Shown here: positions 1-6,206 of the stretch, piece by piece
Numbering within the stretch: the stretch's first letter is position 1
Layout: every line of letters begins with the position of its first letter
Origin: Prevotellaceae bacterium
Lineage (GTDB): Bacteria; Bacteroidota; Bacteroidia; Bacteroidales; UBA932
Reading direction: 5' to 3'
DNA: 6,206 bases
Assembly (NCBI GenBank): GCA_031257455.1
Contig: JAIROQ010000164.1
Location: forward strand, 1 to 6,206
The notes under the pieces: generated by a model
Database searches by the model: none
What the model was told of the DNA's origin: nothing
The model's input: the letters and a program-made list of their open reading frames with translations, nothing else
Position numbers and translations under genes: made by a program

Positions 1-304
1 CCTCATACTTCATACTTCTCTTAGGAAACCAGCCTTTGCGTACGCGTTCGCGTTGTTGAAATAATTCGTAGATACTCCAGAATGAACTGCAGGCAAGAAC
101 GCCCAATAAGGATGACCAAAAAACATCCCGTATGAGCCATGCGGCTGCCGTACCTGCTATGCCGACGATTAAAAACACCCACCAGCAACGGACGCCGAAA
201 TAATATTCACTCTTTACTACAATGGGATGAAAAATTCCTATGATCAAAAAAGTGCACAATCCGATTAACACCCCTGTCAAATTGTTGGCAATAATAAATT
301 CCAT
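1..304 (-). CDS. DUF4491-like small membrane protein, 3' end outside window
   Basis: This open frame gives 101 residues and runs off the left edge without a stop, so it is partial. It begins MEFIIANNLTGVLIG and shows three hydrophobic stretches at about residues 9-25, 41-58 and 63-79, so it is probably an inner-membrane protein. Recognisable blocks are HPIVVKSEYYFG (26-37), RCWWVF (39-44) and a basic tail RVRKGWFPKR (87-96). From memory these match the DUF4491 family of Bacteroidetes, which are proteins of about 100 residues with no known function, so only a few codons are probably missing. I chose the start at 304 because the MEF opening fits the family and because AGG lies 6 nt upstream. 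In-frame ATGs at 310 and 319 are possible, but the likely promoter at 327-334 would leave almost no leader for the one at 319. The gene is divergent from pheT. The family call is by recognition only, without a search. Confidence 0.82.
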   Translation of the reverse strand, partial: MEFIIANNLTGVLIGLCTFLIIGIFHPIVVKSEYYFGVRCWWVFLIVGIAGTAAAWLIRDVFWSSLLGVLACSSFWSIYELFQQRERVRKGWFPKRSMKYE

Positions 305-326
305 TAGCATCCTGTTCATTTTCCTG

Positions 327-334
327 CAAAAATA
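327..334 (-). promoter_or_regulatory. Candidate -7 element for the DUF4491-like gene
   Basis: Read on the minus strand this is TATTTTTG, an exact match to the Bacteroidetes -7 consensus TAnnTTTG. A partial -33 element (TTG at 355-357) lies about 20 nt further upstream. Transcription would begin near 319-322. That leaves about 16 nt before the ATG at 304 and nearly none before the ATG at 319, which helps decide the start. The surrounding DNA is AT-rich, so chance matches are not rare. Confidence 0.5.
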
Positions 335-392
335 CTACAAAAAATACAATACCGCAACCCTTGAATCCATAACATATTTGCGAAAAAATCAC

Positions 393-400
393 TACCTTTG
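393..400 (+). promoter_or_regulatory. Candidate -7 element of the pheT promoter
   Basis: TACCTTTG is an exact match to the Bacteroidetes -7 consensus TAnnTTTG and lies 34 nt before the pheT ATG. No good -33 TTTG is found at the usual 19-21 nt spacing; the nearest TTTG, at 377-380, is too close. The predicted leader is only about 25-30 nt. That is too short for a leader-peptide attenuator of the kind that controls pheST in enterobacteria. Confidence 0.6.
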
Positions 401-434
401 ACAACTTTTTTGCAATAGTTTTAAATTCGTAATT

Positions 435-2891
435 ATGAAAATATCGTACAATTGGCTGAAGGATTACCTGCCCATTACCGAAACGCCCGAACGGGTGGCG
501 GAAGTTTTAACGGGCATCGGCCTGGAAGTGGAAGCCATCGAACGGCAGGAAGCGGTAAAAGGCGGCCTGCAAGGCGTGGTAGTAGGCGAAGTGCTGGAAT
601 GTATGCCGCATCCCGATGCCGATAAATTGCATGTAACAAAAGTGAACACCGGCGCCGGCGAGCCGTTGCAGATTGTGTGCGGCGCGCCCAATGTGGCGGC
701 CGGGCAGAAAGTGCCGGTCGCGACTGTCGGCACAACGCTGTATTTTGCCAACGGAGACGAAGTGAAAATTAAAAAGTCGAAACTGCGCGGCGTGGAATCC
801 GCCGGGATGATTTGCGCCGAAGATGAATTGGGCTTGGGCAGCAGCCATGACGGGATTATGACGCTTGCGCCGGAAGCCGTTCCCGGTACGTCGTTAAGCG
901 AGTGGTTACATCTGGAAAGCGATATCGTGTTTGAAATCGGGCTGACCCCGAACCGGATTGACGCGGCGTCCCATATTGGCGTGGCACGCGATTTGGCGGC
1001 TGCATTAAATATGGATTTACGGATGGGGAAGATGTACGGATTTACTGAGGACGCTCCTGTTTCCGTTGCCTCTGCCTCTCCGCCGGTGCGTGTGGCGGTG
1101 GAAAATCCGGCGGCTTGCCCGCGTTATACCGGATGTACCATTCGCGGCGTAACCGTGCAACCCTCTCCGGGATGGTTGCAGCAACGCCTCACAGCTATCG
1201 GCGTGCGGCCAATCAACAATGTGGTGGACATAACCAATTATGTACTGCATGAAACAGGACAGCCGCTCCATGCCTTCGATGCCAATACGATTGACGGCGG
1301 CGAGGTCGTAGTGAAAACCTGTCCCGAAGGTACAAAGTTTATAACCCTCGATGGCGTGGAACGTACGTTGAGCGCGCAAGACCTGATGATTTGCAACGCC
1401 CGCCGCCCGATGTGTATGGCCGGCGTATTCGGCGGACTGGAAAACGGCGTAACCGGACAAACGAAAAACATATTTTTGGAAAGCGCGTATTTTCATCCGG
1501 TGTGGGTGCGCAAGACCGCCCGCCGGCACGGATTGAACACCGACTCCTCATTCCGCTATGAACGCGGCGCCGACCCGAAAGTTCCGCCGTATGCATTGAA
1601 ACGCGCGGCGCAATTAATCCGGGATATTGCCGGCGGCGAAGCGGTGGGCGGGATAATAGATATCTATCCCTCGCCCGTTGCTCCTGCGGTGGTGCAGCTG
1701 GACTATGCGCGCATGGAACGGCTTATCGGTAAAAAAATAGACCGGGAAACCCTTCTCCGCATCCTGCAACGGCTGGATTTTGTGATTGACCGCGAAGACG
1801 CCGGAGGGTTGCAGGTAACCGTCCCGTCCTACCGCGTGGATGTTACGCGCGAGTGCGATGTAGTCGAAGAGTTGTTGCGCATTTATGGGTATAATAATGT
1901 GGAAATACCGGCGCACACGGTGGTTACGCTCTCCCATGCCGCCCGGCCGGATAAGGAAAAAATACAGAACACCGTGTCGGATTACTTGGTGGCAAACGGT
2001 TTTTATGAAATGATGAACAATTCGCTCACCAAAGCGGACTATTACCGGGCATTGCAGACGTTTCCGGCGGATAAGGCGGCACGCATCCTCAATCCGTTAA
2101 GCAGCGATTTGAATGTGTTGCGGCAGACCCTGCTGTTCGGCGGTCTGGAATCCATCGCGCATAACATCAACCGCCAGCAGGTCGATTTGAAATTATTTGA
2201 ATGGGGCAACTGCTATGCTTTCGACTCCGCTCGGGACGATGGTTCGTTGAAGGCCTATACCGAGACATGGCAACTGGGCTTATTTATTACCGGTTTCACC
2301 TCCGGGCAGAATTGGCGTCAACCGCAGGAACGCGCGGATTTCTTCTACTTGAAGGGATACGTGGAAAATATTCTGGAACGCTTCGGCAGTACGGCCGGCC
2401 GTTTGGAAACGGACGAAGCGCCGGCAGATGTATTTTCCGGCGGACTGCAATACCTTTTGAACGGTAAGCCGGTGGCCGTAGCGGGCATTGTATCGAAAGA
2501 AATACGTCGCCTGTTCGACATCAAGCAGGATGTATTTGCGGCGGAAATAGCCGGCAGTGCATTGTTCAAAATAGCCAAAAACCATCAGGTACAGTATAGG
2601 GAATTACCCAAATTCCCCGAAGTGCGGCGCGACCTCGCGCTGGTGCTGGACGAAAAAATCACCTACGCCCAGTTGCGCGACCTTGCTTTCAAGACGGAGA
2701 AACATTTATTGACGCGCGTCAATTTGTTTGATGTATATCGCGGCGATAAACTGCCGCAGGGCAAGAAACAATATGCCCTCAGCTTTGTATTGCAGGATAA
2801 GGAAAAAACCCTCGCCGACTCCCACATTGAACGCATCATGGACAACCTGCTGAAAGCATTTATGCAACACTTTGCCGCGACACTGCGGTAG
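435..2891 (+). CDS. pheT: Phenylalanyl-tRNA synthetase beta subunit
   Basis: The product (818 aa, the usual size for bacterial PheT) is the large subunit of the cytoplasmic alpha2-beta2 enzyme that charges tRNA-Phe using ATP. PheT binds the tRNA and edits Tyr-tRNA-Phe, while the catalytic site is in PheS. Domains visible in order are: an EMAP-like tRNA-binding domain at about 40-150 (HPDADKLHV at 59-67); the B3/B4 editing domain at about 210-400 (RPINNVVDITNYV at 258-270, HAFD at 279-282, FGG at 332-334, SSFRYERGADP at 371-381); B5 at about 415-490 (PSYRVDVTRECDVVEELLRIYG at 464-485); the synthetase-like core at about 500-700 (NPLSSDLNVLRQTLL at 553-567); and a C-terminal FDX-ACB anticodon-binding domain at about 724-817 (PKFPEVRRDLAL at 725-736). 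The start MKISYNWLKDYLP is the standard PheT N-terminus. No Shine-Dalgarno sequence is apparent, as is common in this phylum. pheS is not in the window, so the two subunit genes are not adjacent here on the sides that can be seen. Confidence 0.98.
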   Translation: MKISYNWLKDYLPITETPERVAEVLTGIGLEVEAIERQEAVKGGLQGVVVGEVLECMPHPDADKLHVTKVNTGAGEPLQIVCGAPNVAAGQKVPVATVGTTLYFANGDEVKIKKSKLRGVESAGMICAEDELGLGSSHDGIMTLAPEAVPGTSLSEWLHLESDIVFEIGLTPNRIDAASHIGVARDLAAALNMDLRMGKMYGFTEDAPVSVASASPPVRVAVENPAACPRYTGCTIRGVTVQPSPGWLQQRLTAIGVRPINNVVDITNYVLHETGQPLHAFDANTIDGGEVVVKTCPEGTKFITLDGVERTLSAQDLMICNARRPMCMAGVFGGLENGVTGQTKNIFLESAYFHPVWVRKTARRHGLNTDSSFRYERGADPKVPPYALKRAAQLIRDIAGGEAVGGIIDIYPSPVAPAVVQLDYARMERLIGKKIDRETLLRILQRLDFVIDREDAGGLQVTVPSYRVDVTRECDVVEELLRIYGYNNVEIPAHTVVTLSHAARPDKEKIQNTVSDYLVANGFYEMMNNSLTKADYYRALQTFPADKAARILNPLSSDLNVLRQTLLFGGLESIAHNINRQQVDLKLFEWGNCYAFDSARDDGSLKAYTETWQLGLFITGFTSGQNWRQPQERADFFYLKGYVENILERFGSTAGRLETDEAPADVFSGGLQYLLNGKPVAVAGIVSKEIRRLFDIKQDVFAAEIAGSALFKIAKNHQVQYRELPKFPEVRRDLALVLDEKITYAQLRDLAFKTEKHLLTRVNLFDVYRGDKLPQGKKQYALSFVLQDKEKTLADSHIERIMDNLLKAFMQHFAATLR

Positions 2892-2896
2892 GGCTA

Positions 2897-2978
2897 AAAG
2901 ATTTAAAAATTTAAAGATTTAAAGATTTAAGGTTGGCGTGCGCCTTAAATCTTCAAACCTCCAAATCTCCAAATCTCC
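2897..2978 (-). terminator. Long hairpin, probable terminator of the bamA-skp transcript
   Basis: The arms 2897-2932 and 2943-2978 flank a 10-nt loop (2933-2942). The inner 11 bp are perfect: AAGATTTAAGG at 2922-2932 against CCTTAAATCTT at 2943-2953. In RNA read leftward from skp, pairing continues outward for another 25 bp, giving 36 bp in total with 27 Watson-Crick and 9 G-U pairs. The 3' arm is U-rich and is followed by UUUUAG, so a rho-independent terminator in this direction is plausible. In RNA read rightward from pheT only the inner 11 bp pair well and no U-run follows, so it would be a weaker terminator for pheT. The structure starts 24 nt after the skp stop codon. The termination role is inferred. 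Confidence 0.6.
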
Positions 2979-3000
2979 AAATCATCAAATTTCCAAATCT
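2899..3000. repeat. 8-bp period repeats in two opposed blocks between pheT and skp
   Basis: The left block (2899-2930) is four contiguous 8-bp units, AGATTTAA, AAATTTAA, AGATTTAA and AGATTTAA. The right block (2945-3000) is seven contiguous 8-bp units in the opposite sense: TTAAATCT, TCAAACCT, CCAAATCT, CCAAATCT, CCAAATCA, TCAAATTT and CCAAATCT. There is no slippage in either block. The right block ends one base before the skp stop codon and the left one begins 7 nt after the pheT stop codon, so the repeats occupy nearly the whole intergenic region. I recall similar AGATTTGG-type runs between genes in other Bacteroidales, but cannot confirm that here. Confidence 0.85.
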
Positions 3001-3001
3001 C

Positions 3002-3520
3002 TTATTTATATCCTAACTTCCCAAGTACTTTATCGCTCAGGTCGAAGCGGGGAGCGGTGTACAGGACGGATGGATTGGAGGTGATGTCTATGATGATGGC
3101 ATAGCCGTCTTGGGTGGCGACTTCTTTCACGGCATTTTTTATTTGTTCGATAATGGGATCGAGCAGTTCCGTTTTCTTTTTGTCTAATGTGCCGTCTTGT
3201 CCGAAATATTGGCGTTGCAGTTCTTTTGTTTCTTTTTCTTTGGTGATAATTTCATTTTCGCGGCGTTGTTTCATGTCGTCCGTCAGCAATACTTTATCGG
3301 CCTGGTATTTTTTGTAGAGTTCTTCCAGGGCGGTGTACCGTGTTTCAATTTCTTTTTCGTATTGCTGCGAAAGTTTGTCTAACTGGTCTTGCGCCGTTTT
3401 GTAAGCAGGAATTTTTTTCAGGATATATTCCGTGCTGATGTATCCCACCTTATTGGTGTTTTGCGCCGTAGCGGACAATGCTATGCCGGCTAAGGCTACG
3501 AGGAATAAAATGTGTTTCAT
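3002..3520 (-). CDS. skp: Skp/OmpH family periplasmic chaperone
   Basis: The product (172 aa) is a periplasmic holdase expected to trimerise and shield unfolded outer-membrane proteins on their way to the BAM machinery. Residues 1-19 form a signal peptide (hydrophobic core LFLVALAGIAL, AxA site SATA before Q20). The mature protein starts with a short strand, KVGYISTEYIL (24-34). A long, highly charged helical hairpin follows, at about 40-107 and 113-137, separated by the FGQDGTL turn (106-112). The protein closes with AIIIDITSNPSVLY (141-154) and FDLSDKVLGKLG (159-170), the usual OmpH C-terminal block. It follows bamA on the same strand with a 32-nt gap and no visible promoter match, so it is probably cotranscribed with bamA. 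The gap is A-rich and lacks a clear ribosome binding site. Many Bacteroidetes carry two such genes in tandem after bamA; only one is present here before the convergent pheT. Confidence 0.93.
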   Translation of the reverse strand: MKHILFLVALAGIALSATAQNTNKVGYISTEYILKKIPAYKTAQDQLDKLSQQYEKEIETRYTALEELYKKYQADKVLLTDDMKQRRENEIITKEKETKELQRQYFGQDGTLDKKKTELLDPIIEQIKNAVKEVATQDGYAIIIDITSNPSVLYTAPRFDLSDKVLGKLGYK

Positions 3521-3552
3521 AACAGTATTTTTTTATAGTTCTTTTATCTTCA

Positions 3553-6126
3553 TTAAAACTGCATGCCGAAGGTAAAGGCGAAGTTACTGCCGTTGGCTTC
3601 GGAATTGCCGACTACCGGGTCAAAGCCATAGCCCCAGTCAATGCCGAGGATACCGACTATCGGCAGCATTACTTTGACGCCCACGCCGGCAGCGCGTTTA
3701 ATCGCAAAGGGGTTGAATTGTTTTATATCCGACCATGCGTTGCCGCCTTCAAGGAAGAGGCAGGCATAAATTTGGGCTTGCTGTTCCATGATAACGGGAT
3801 GCCGCAATTCCAGCGTGAACTTGTCATATACGTGGCCGGCATACGCGCCGTTCACCAATGGCGTGATAGACGAGTTGGCGTATCCGCGCAGGGCAATATT
3901 TTCCTGACCGTAGCGGTTATAGCCCGTCATGCCGTCACCGCCGAGGATAAAGCCTTCAAAGGGCGAATAACCCAAACTCCTGTTGAAAAAGCCCAGATAG
4001 CCGAACTGCACCCGCGAGAGCATCACAAAGTCGCCGACAAGCTGCGTGTATAATGCGCCTTTGAATGTCCATTTGTGGTATTCTATCCATTTATATTTTT
4101 CTGCCGCCGACATGGTATTGTAATCTACATTTCCGCGGAACAGCGAGTAGGGCGGCGTGATTTGCAAACTCAGTGAAAACTCCGACCCCTTGCGCGGATA
4201 GAAGGGCTGGTCGGTGGAATTGCGGCTGAACTGTATCCGCCAGCTGATGTTGTGGGAAAGGCCGTCCGTAAATCCATAGTAGCTTTCCGGCCAGTTGAAC
4301 AGGTTGTAGCGTTGAAAACTCAGTTCGTTGTAGAGTTGGAAATAGGAATCCGGCCATTGCAGGCGGGTGCCGATACCTGCCGATATACCGAGCGTTTCCA
4401 TCCATCTGTCCACCGACTGGAAATAATAGGAAGCATTTGTTTCCCGCGTAAAATAAGCCGTTACCGAGAGCGAGGTCGGTTTTTTCCCGCCGAGCCACGG
4501 CTCTACGAATTGCAGGGAGAAGGCGGTATAATAGGTTCCCTGTATTTGCAGGCGCAGCGCCAATGTTTGCGCATCGCCGGAAGGTACCGGCCGCCATGCG
4601 CCTTTCTTGAATAACCGGCGAATGGAAAAGTTCGTGAACCGTACGCCGACCGTGCCTACAAATGTATTACCGCCCCAGCCGCCGGAGAGTTCCAGCTGGT
4701 CGTTGGCTTTTTCCGTCAAAATATAGGAGAGGTCAACCGTATTGTCCTGCGGATTGGGGGTCACGCGGAATCCTTCCTGCGACATTATTTTCTCCGCTTC
4801 AAAGTTGCCGCTCGAAGACAGTTCGCGCAGGGAACGTTCAAATGCCGTACGACTCCACAGGTAGCCCGGCTTGGTGTACAGTTCGCGGCGTATCACCCGT
4901 TCGTTGGTTTTTATATTTCCCGAAATATTTATCCGTTTGAACATGGCCTGTTCGCCTTCGTACATCCGCATTTCAAAGTCTATCGAGTCGCCAATCACGG
5001 CTACTTCTACGGGGTCTATTTGAATAAAGAGATAACCGTTGTCGGAATACCACGTGCTCACTGAACCCTGCTCGCCGCCCAGTTTTTTCTCCAACAGCAC
5101 GCGGTCATAGACATCGCCTTTTTTAATGCCTAAAATATTGTCCAATATTTCCGCCGGCAATTTGGTATTGCCCACCCATGTGACATTCCTGAAATAATAC
5201 CGTTTTCCTTCGTCCACCGTCAGCTTGATGCCCAACCGTTTTTCGTTGATGACATATACCGAATCCGCTATGATTTGCGCATCGCGGTAGCCTTTTTCAT
5301 TATAAGCGGTGATAATATTTTCCTTGTCGTTTTCAAATTCATCGGCCTTAAATTTTTTACTGCTGAAGAAATTCCGCAGGGTATTGGCTTTTGTCTTTTT
5401 CATCGCCCGCGCCAGTTTCCGGTCGGAAAGCGCGGTATTGCCTTCAAAGTCGATTTGTTTTATTTTTACTTTGCTTTTCCTGTCTATGTCGAACGTCACC
5501 CGGATGGCATTACTCACCATCGTATCGTTTTGCTGGATGACATTGACTTCGGCATTCAGGTAGCCTTTTTCGGCATAGTATTTTTTTATAAGGTCAATCG
5601 AGGTATTGATGACGTATTCGGAATATTCACTGCCGCGGCGCAGTTTCAGGCGTTCCATCAGGTCTTCCTTTGCGCTTTTCTTAACGCCCTCGCCGCTGAA
5701 TGACCACAGCGATACGCGGGGTCGTTCGGATAGGTGAATATTCAGGTACACCCGGTCGCCTACCACGCGCGGAGCAGTTATCGAGATATCGGAAAAATAA
5801 CGCATCGCCCAAAGTTTGCGGGCAATTTGCGACAACCGGTCGCCGGGTATCATCACCGTGTCGCCGACAGACAGGCCGACCAGCGAAAGGATTTGTTCGG
5901 TAGTATAATATTTCACGCCGGAAATGGTCACGTCCGCCACGATGTAGGTTTGCGGGTCATTATAATTAAACGAGCCCGGAGCGCCTTGCAGTTGCGCCGT
6001 ATCTGCCGGCATATTTTTTGCGGATGGGATACTGTCTGCCGGTTGTGCAACCGCTGTTGTTATACAGAACAGGAATGCCGGAATAAGAATAATCCGTCCG
6101 GCGATAATATTCGGGAAATACCTCAT
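3553..6126 (-). CDS. bamA: Outer membrane protein assembly factor BamA (Omp85)
   Basis: The product (857 aa) inserts and folds beta-barrel proteins into the outer membrane. A signal peptide covers about residues 1-27 (hydrophobic ILIPAFLFCITTAVA, cleavage before Q28). A Pro/Ala/Asp-rich linker follows to about 58. Five POTRA domains are then inferred at about 61-134, 135-217, 218-308, 309-390 and 394-474. Signs of them are the repeated GY motifs YYAEKGYLNAEV (183-194), YNEKGYRDAQI (275-285) and YSDNGYLFIQI (360-370), and SGNIKTNERVIRREL (402-416). Residues 478-857 form the 16-strand barrel. Omp85 hallmarks there are EPWLGG (542-547), PFYPRKGSEF (641-650), the LRGY motif of the inward loop (746-749), EGGNAW (793-798) and a C-terminal aromatic FTFGMQF. 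Length suits Bacteroidetes BamA, which is longer than the roughly 810 aa of E. coli. The start at 6126 gives a proper signal peptide. It is probably the first gene of an operon with skp. uppS, often found just upstream in relatives, is not visible in the 80 nt available. Confidence 0.96.
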   Translation of the reverse strand: MRYFPNIIAGRIILIPAFLFCITTAVAQPADSIPSAKNMPADTAQLQGAPGSFNYNDPQTYIVADVTISGVKYYTTEQILSLVGLSVGDTVMIPGDRLSQIARKLWAMRYFSDISITAPRVVGDRVYLNIHLSERPRVSLWSFSGEGVKKSAKEDLMERLKLRRGSEYSEYVINTSIDLIKKYYAEKGYLNAEVNVIQQNDTMVSNAIRVTFDIDRKSKVKIKQIDFEGNTALSDRKLARAMKKTKANTLRNFFSSKKFKADEFENDKENIITAYNEKGYRDAQIIADSVYVINEKRLGIKLTVDEGKRYYFRNVTWVGNTKLPAEILDNILGIKKGDVYDRVLLEKKLGGEQGSVSTWYSDNGYLFIQIDPVEVAVIGDSIDFEMRMYEGEQAMFKRINISGNIKTNERVIRRELYTKPGYLWSRTAFERSLRELSSSGNFEAEKIMSQEGFRVTPNPQDNTVDLSYILTEKANDQLELSGGWGGNTFVGTVGVRFTNFSIRRLFKKGAWRPVPSGDAQTLALRLQIQGTYYTAFSLQFVEPWLGGKKPTSLSVTAYFTRETNASYYFQSVDRWMETLGISAGIGTRLQWPDSYFQLYNELSFQRYNLFNWPESYYGFTDGLSHNISWRIQFSRNSTDQPFYPRKGSEFSLSLQITPPYSLFRGNVDYNTMSAAEKYKWIEYHKWTFKGALYTQLVGDFVMLSRVQFGYLGFFNRSLGYSPFEGFILGGDGMTGYNRYGQENIALRGYANSSITPLVNGAYAGHVYDKFTLELRHPVIMEQQAQIYACLFLEGGNAWSDIKQFNPFAIKRAAGVGVKVMLPIVGILGIDWGYGFDPVVGNSEANGSNFAFTFGMQF

Positions 6127-6146
6127 GCAAGTTGTTCTTCTGTCAT
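6123..6146 (-). other. Possible 7-codon upstream reading frame overlapping the bamA start
   Basis: On the minus strand, ATG at 6146-6144 opens a frame encoding MTEEQLA. Its TGA stop (6125-6123) overlaps the bamA ATG (6126-6124) as ATGA, the arrangement often used for translational coupling. It lies inside the predicted bamA leader, about 12 nt after the likely transcription start. It is too short to be judged by composition and may be chance. There is no Shine-Dalgarno sequence before either start, although an AGAAGAA run lies 10-16 nt before the bamA ATG. Confidence 0.25.
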
Positions 6147-6164
6147 ATTTTTAGAAATAGGATG

Positions 6165-6172
6165 CAAATATA
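6165..6172 (-). promoter_or_regulatory. Candidate -7 element of the bamA-skp promoter
   Basis: Read on the minus strand this is TATATTTG followed by C, an exact match to TAnnTTTG. A partial -33 element, TTTA at 6192-6195 (3 of 4 bases of TTTG), sits at 19-nt spacing. Transcription would start near 6158, giving a leader of about 32 nt before the bamA ATG. This suggests that bamA has its own promoter instead of depending only on read-through from an upstream gene. Confidence 0.55.
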
Positions 6173-6180
6173 CTAAATAA

Positions 6181-6194
6181 ATGATAAATGATAA
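6181..6194. repeat. Two tandem ATGATAA units upstream of bamA
   Basis: The 7-bp unit ATGATAA occurs twice in direct succession, at 6181-6187 and 6188-6194, in an AT-rich stretch. It fills most of the spacer between the candidate -33 and -7 elements of the bamA promoter, so a change in copy number would alter their spacing. With only two copies it may be simple low-complexity sequence. Confidence 0.4.
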
Positions 6195-6206
6195 AATCGG
6201 TTTTTT

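Noticed and set aside
207..404. 65-codon open frame on the minus strand overlapping the start of the DUF4491-like gene
   Set aside because: It starts with TTG, is out of frame with the recognisable DUF4491-like protein, covers the promoter region, and its translation resembles no protein I know.
401..434. Attenuator or T-box type control upstream of pheT
   Set aside because: The predicted leader is only about 30 nt, with no Phe-rich leader peptide, no T-box sequence and no terminator hairpin.
1017..1529. 170-codon open frame antisense to pheT
   Set aside because: The GC-rich third positions of pheT remove stops from antisense frames. The product is rich in His and Arg without domain features, and the plus strand encodes a conserved PheT throughout.
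2201..2467. 88-codon frame on the plus strand inside pheT, possibly a sign of a frameshift
   Set aside because: The PheT frame is intact across the interval, with continuous family sequence on both sides, so there is no frameshift to explain.
2945..3000. CRISPR-like array in the pheT/skp gap
   Set aside because: The units are 8 bp, directly contiguous and without spacers, and no cas gene is present.
6064..6066. Cysteine 21 in the BamA signal region as a possible lipoprotein attachment site
   Set aside because: The preceding residues FLF do not fit a lipobox, and a better signal peptidase I site (AVA before Q28) follows; BamA proteins are not lipoproteins.
5275..6180. Plus-strand open frames of up to 148 codons opposite the POTRA part of bamA and its leader
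   Set aside because: They are antisense shadows of a conserved coding sequence, with no recognisable product and no promoter or start context of their own.

Overview
The window looks like ordinary chromosomal sequence from a member of the Bacteroidota, most likely Bacteroidales. Four things point there. The BamA and Skp proteins have the form typical of that phylum. A DUF4491-type membrane protein sits next to them. Three intergenic sites match the Bacteroidetes sigma-factor -7 element TAnnTTTG exactly. Clear Shine-Dalgarno sequences are largely absent. No mobile element, CRISPR array, rRNA or tRNA gene was seen.

Layout from left to right: (1) positions 1-304, minus strand, a small three-helix DUF4491-like membrane protein whose 3' end leaves the window; (2) positions 305-434, a divergent promoter region with one -7 element on each strand; (3) positions 435-2891, plus strand, full-length pheT (phenylalanyl-tRNA synthetase beta chain); (4) positions 2892-3001, a convergent intergenic region filled with 8-bp repeats arranged as a long inverted repeat; (5) positions 3002-3520, minus strand, a Skp/OmpH-type periplasmic chaperone; (6) positions 3553-6126, minus strand, bamA, the outer-membrane beta-barrel assembly factor; (7) positions 6127-6206, the bamA leader, with a promoter match and a 7-codon upstream reading frame that overlaps the bamA start as ATGA.

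BamA and Skp form one functional unit, probably a bicistronic operon. Skp holds unfolded outer-membrane proteins in the periplasm, and BamA folds them into the outer membrane. pheT is an unrelated housekeeping gene that converges on this operon.

I found no evidence of an undescribed multi-gene system. The most unusual element is the pheT/skp intergenic repeat. Its two arms can pair over 36 bp without interruption only in the RNA read from the skp side, because all nine non-Watson-Crick positions are G-U in that RNA and A-C in the RNA read from the pheT side.
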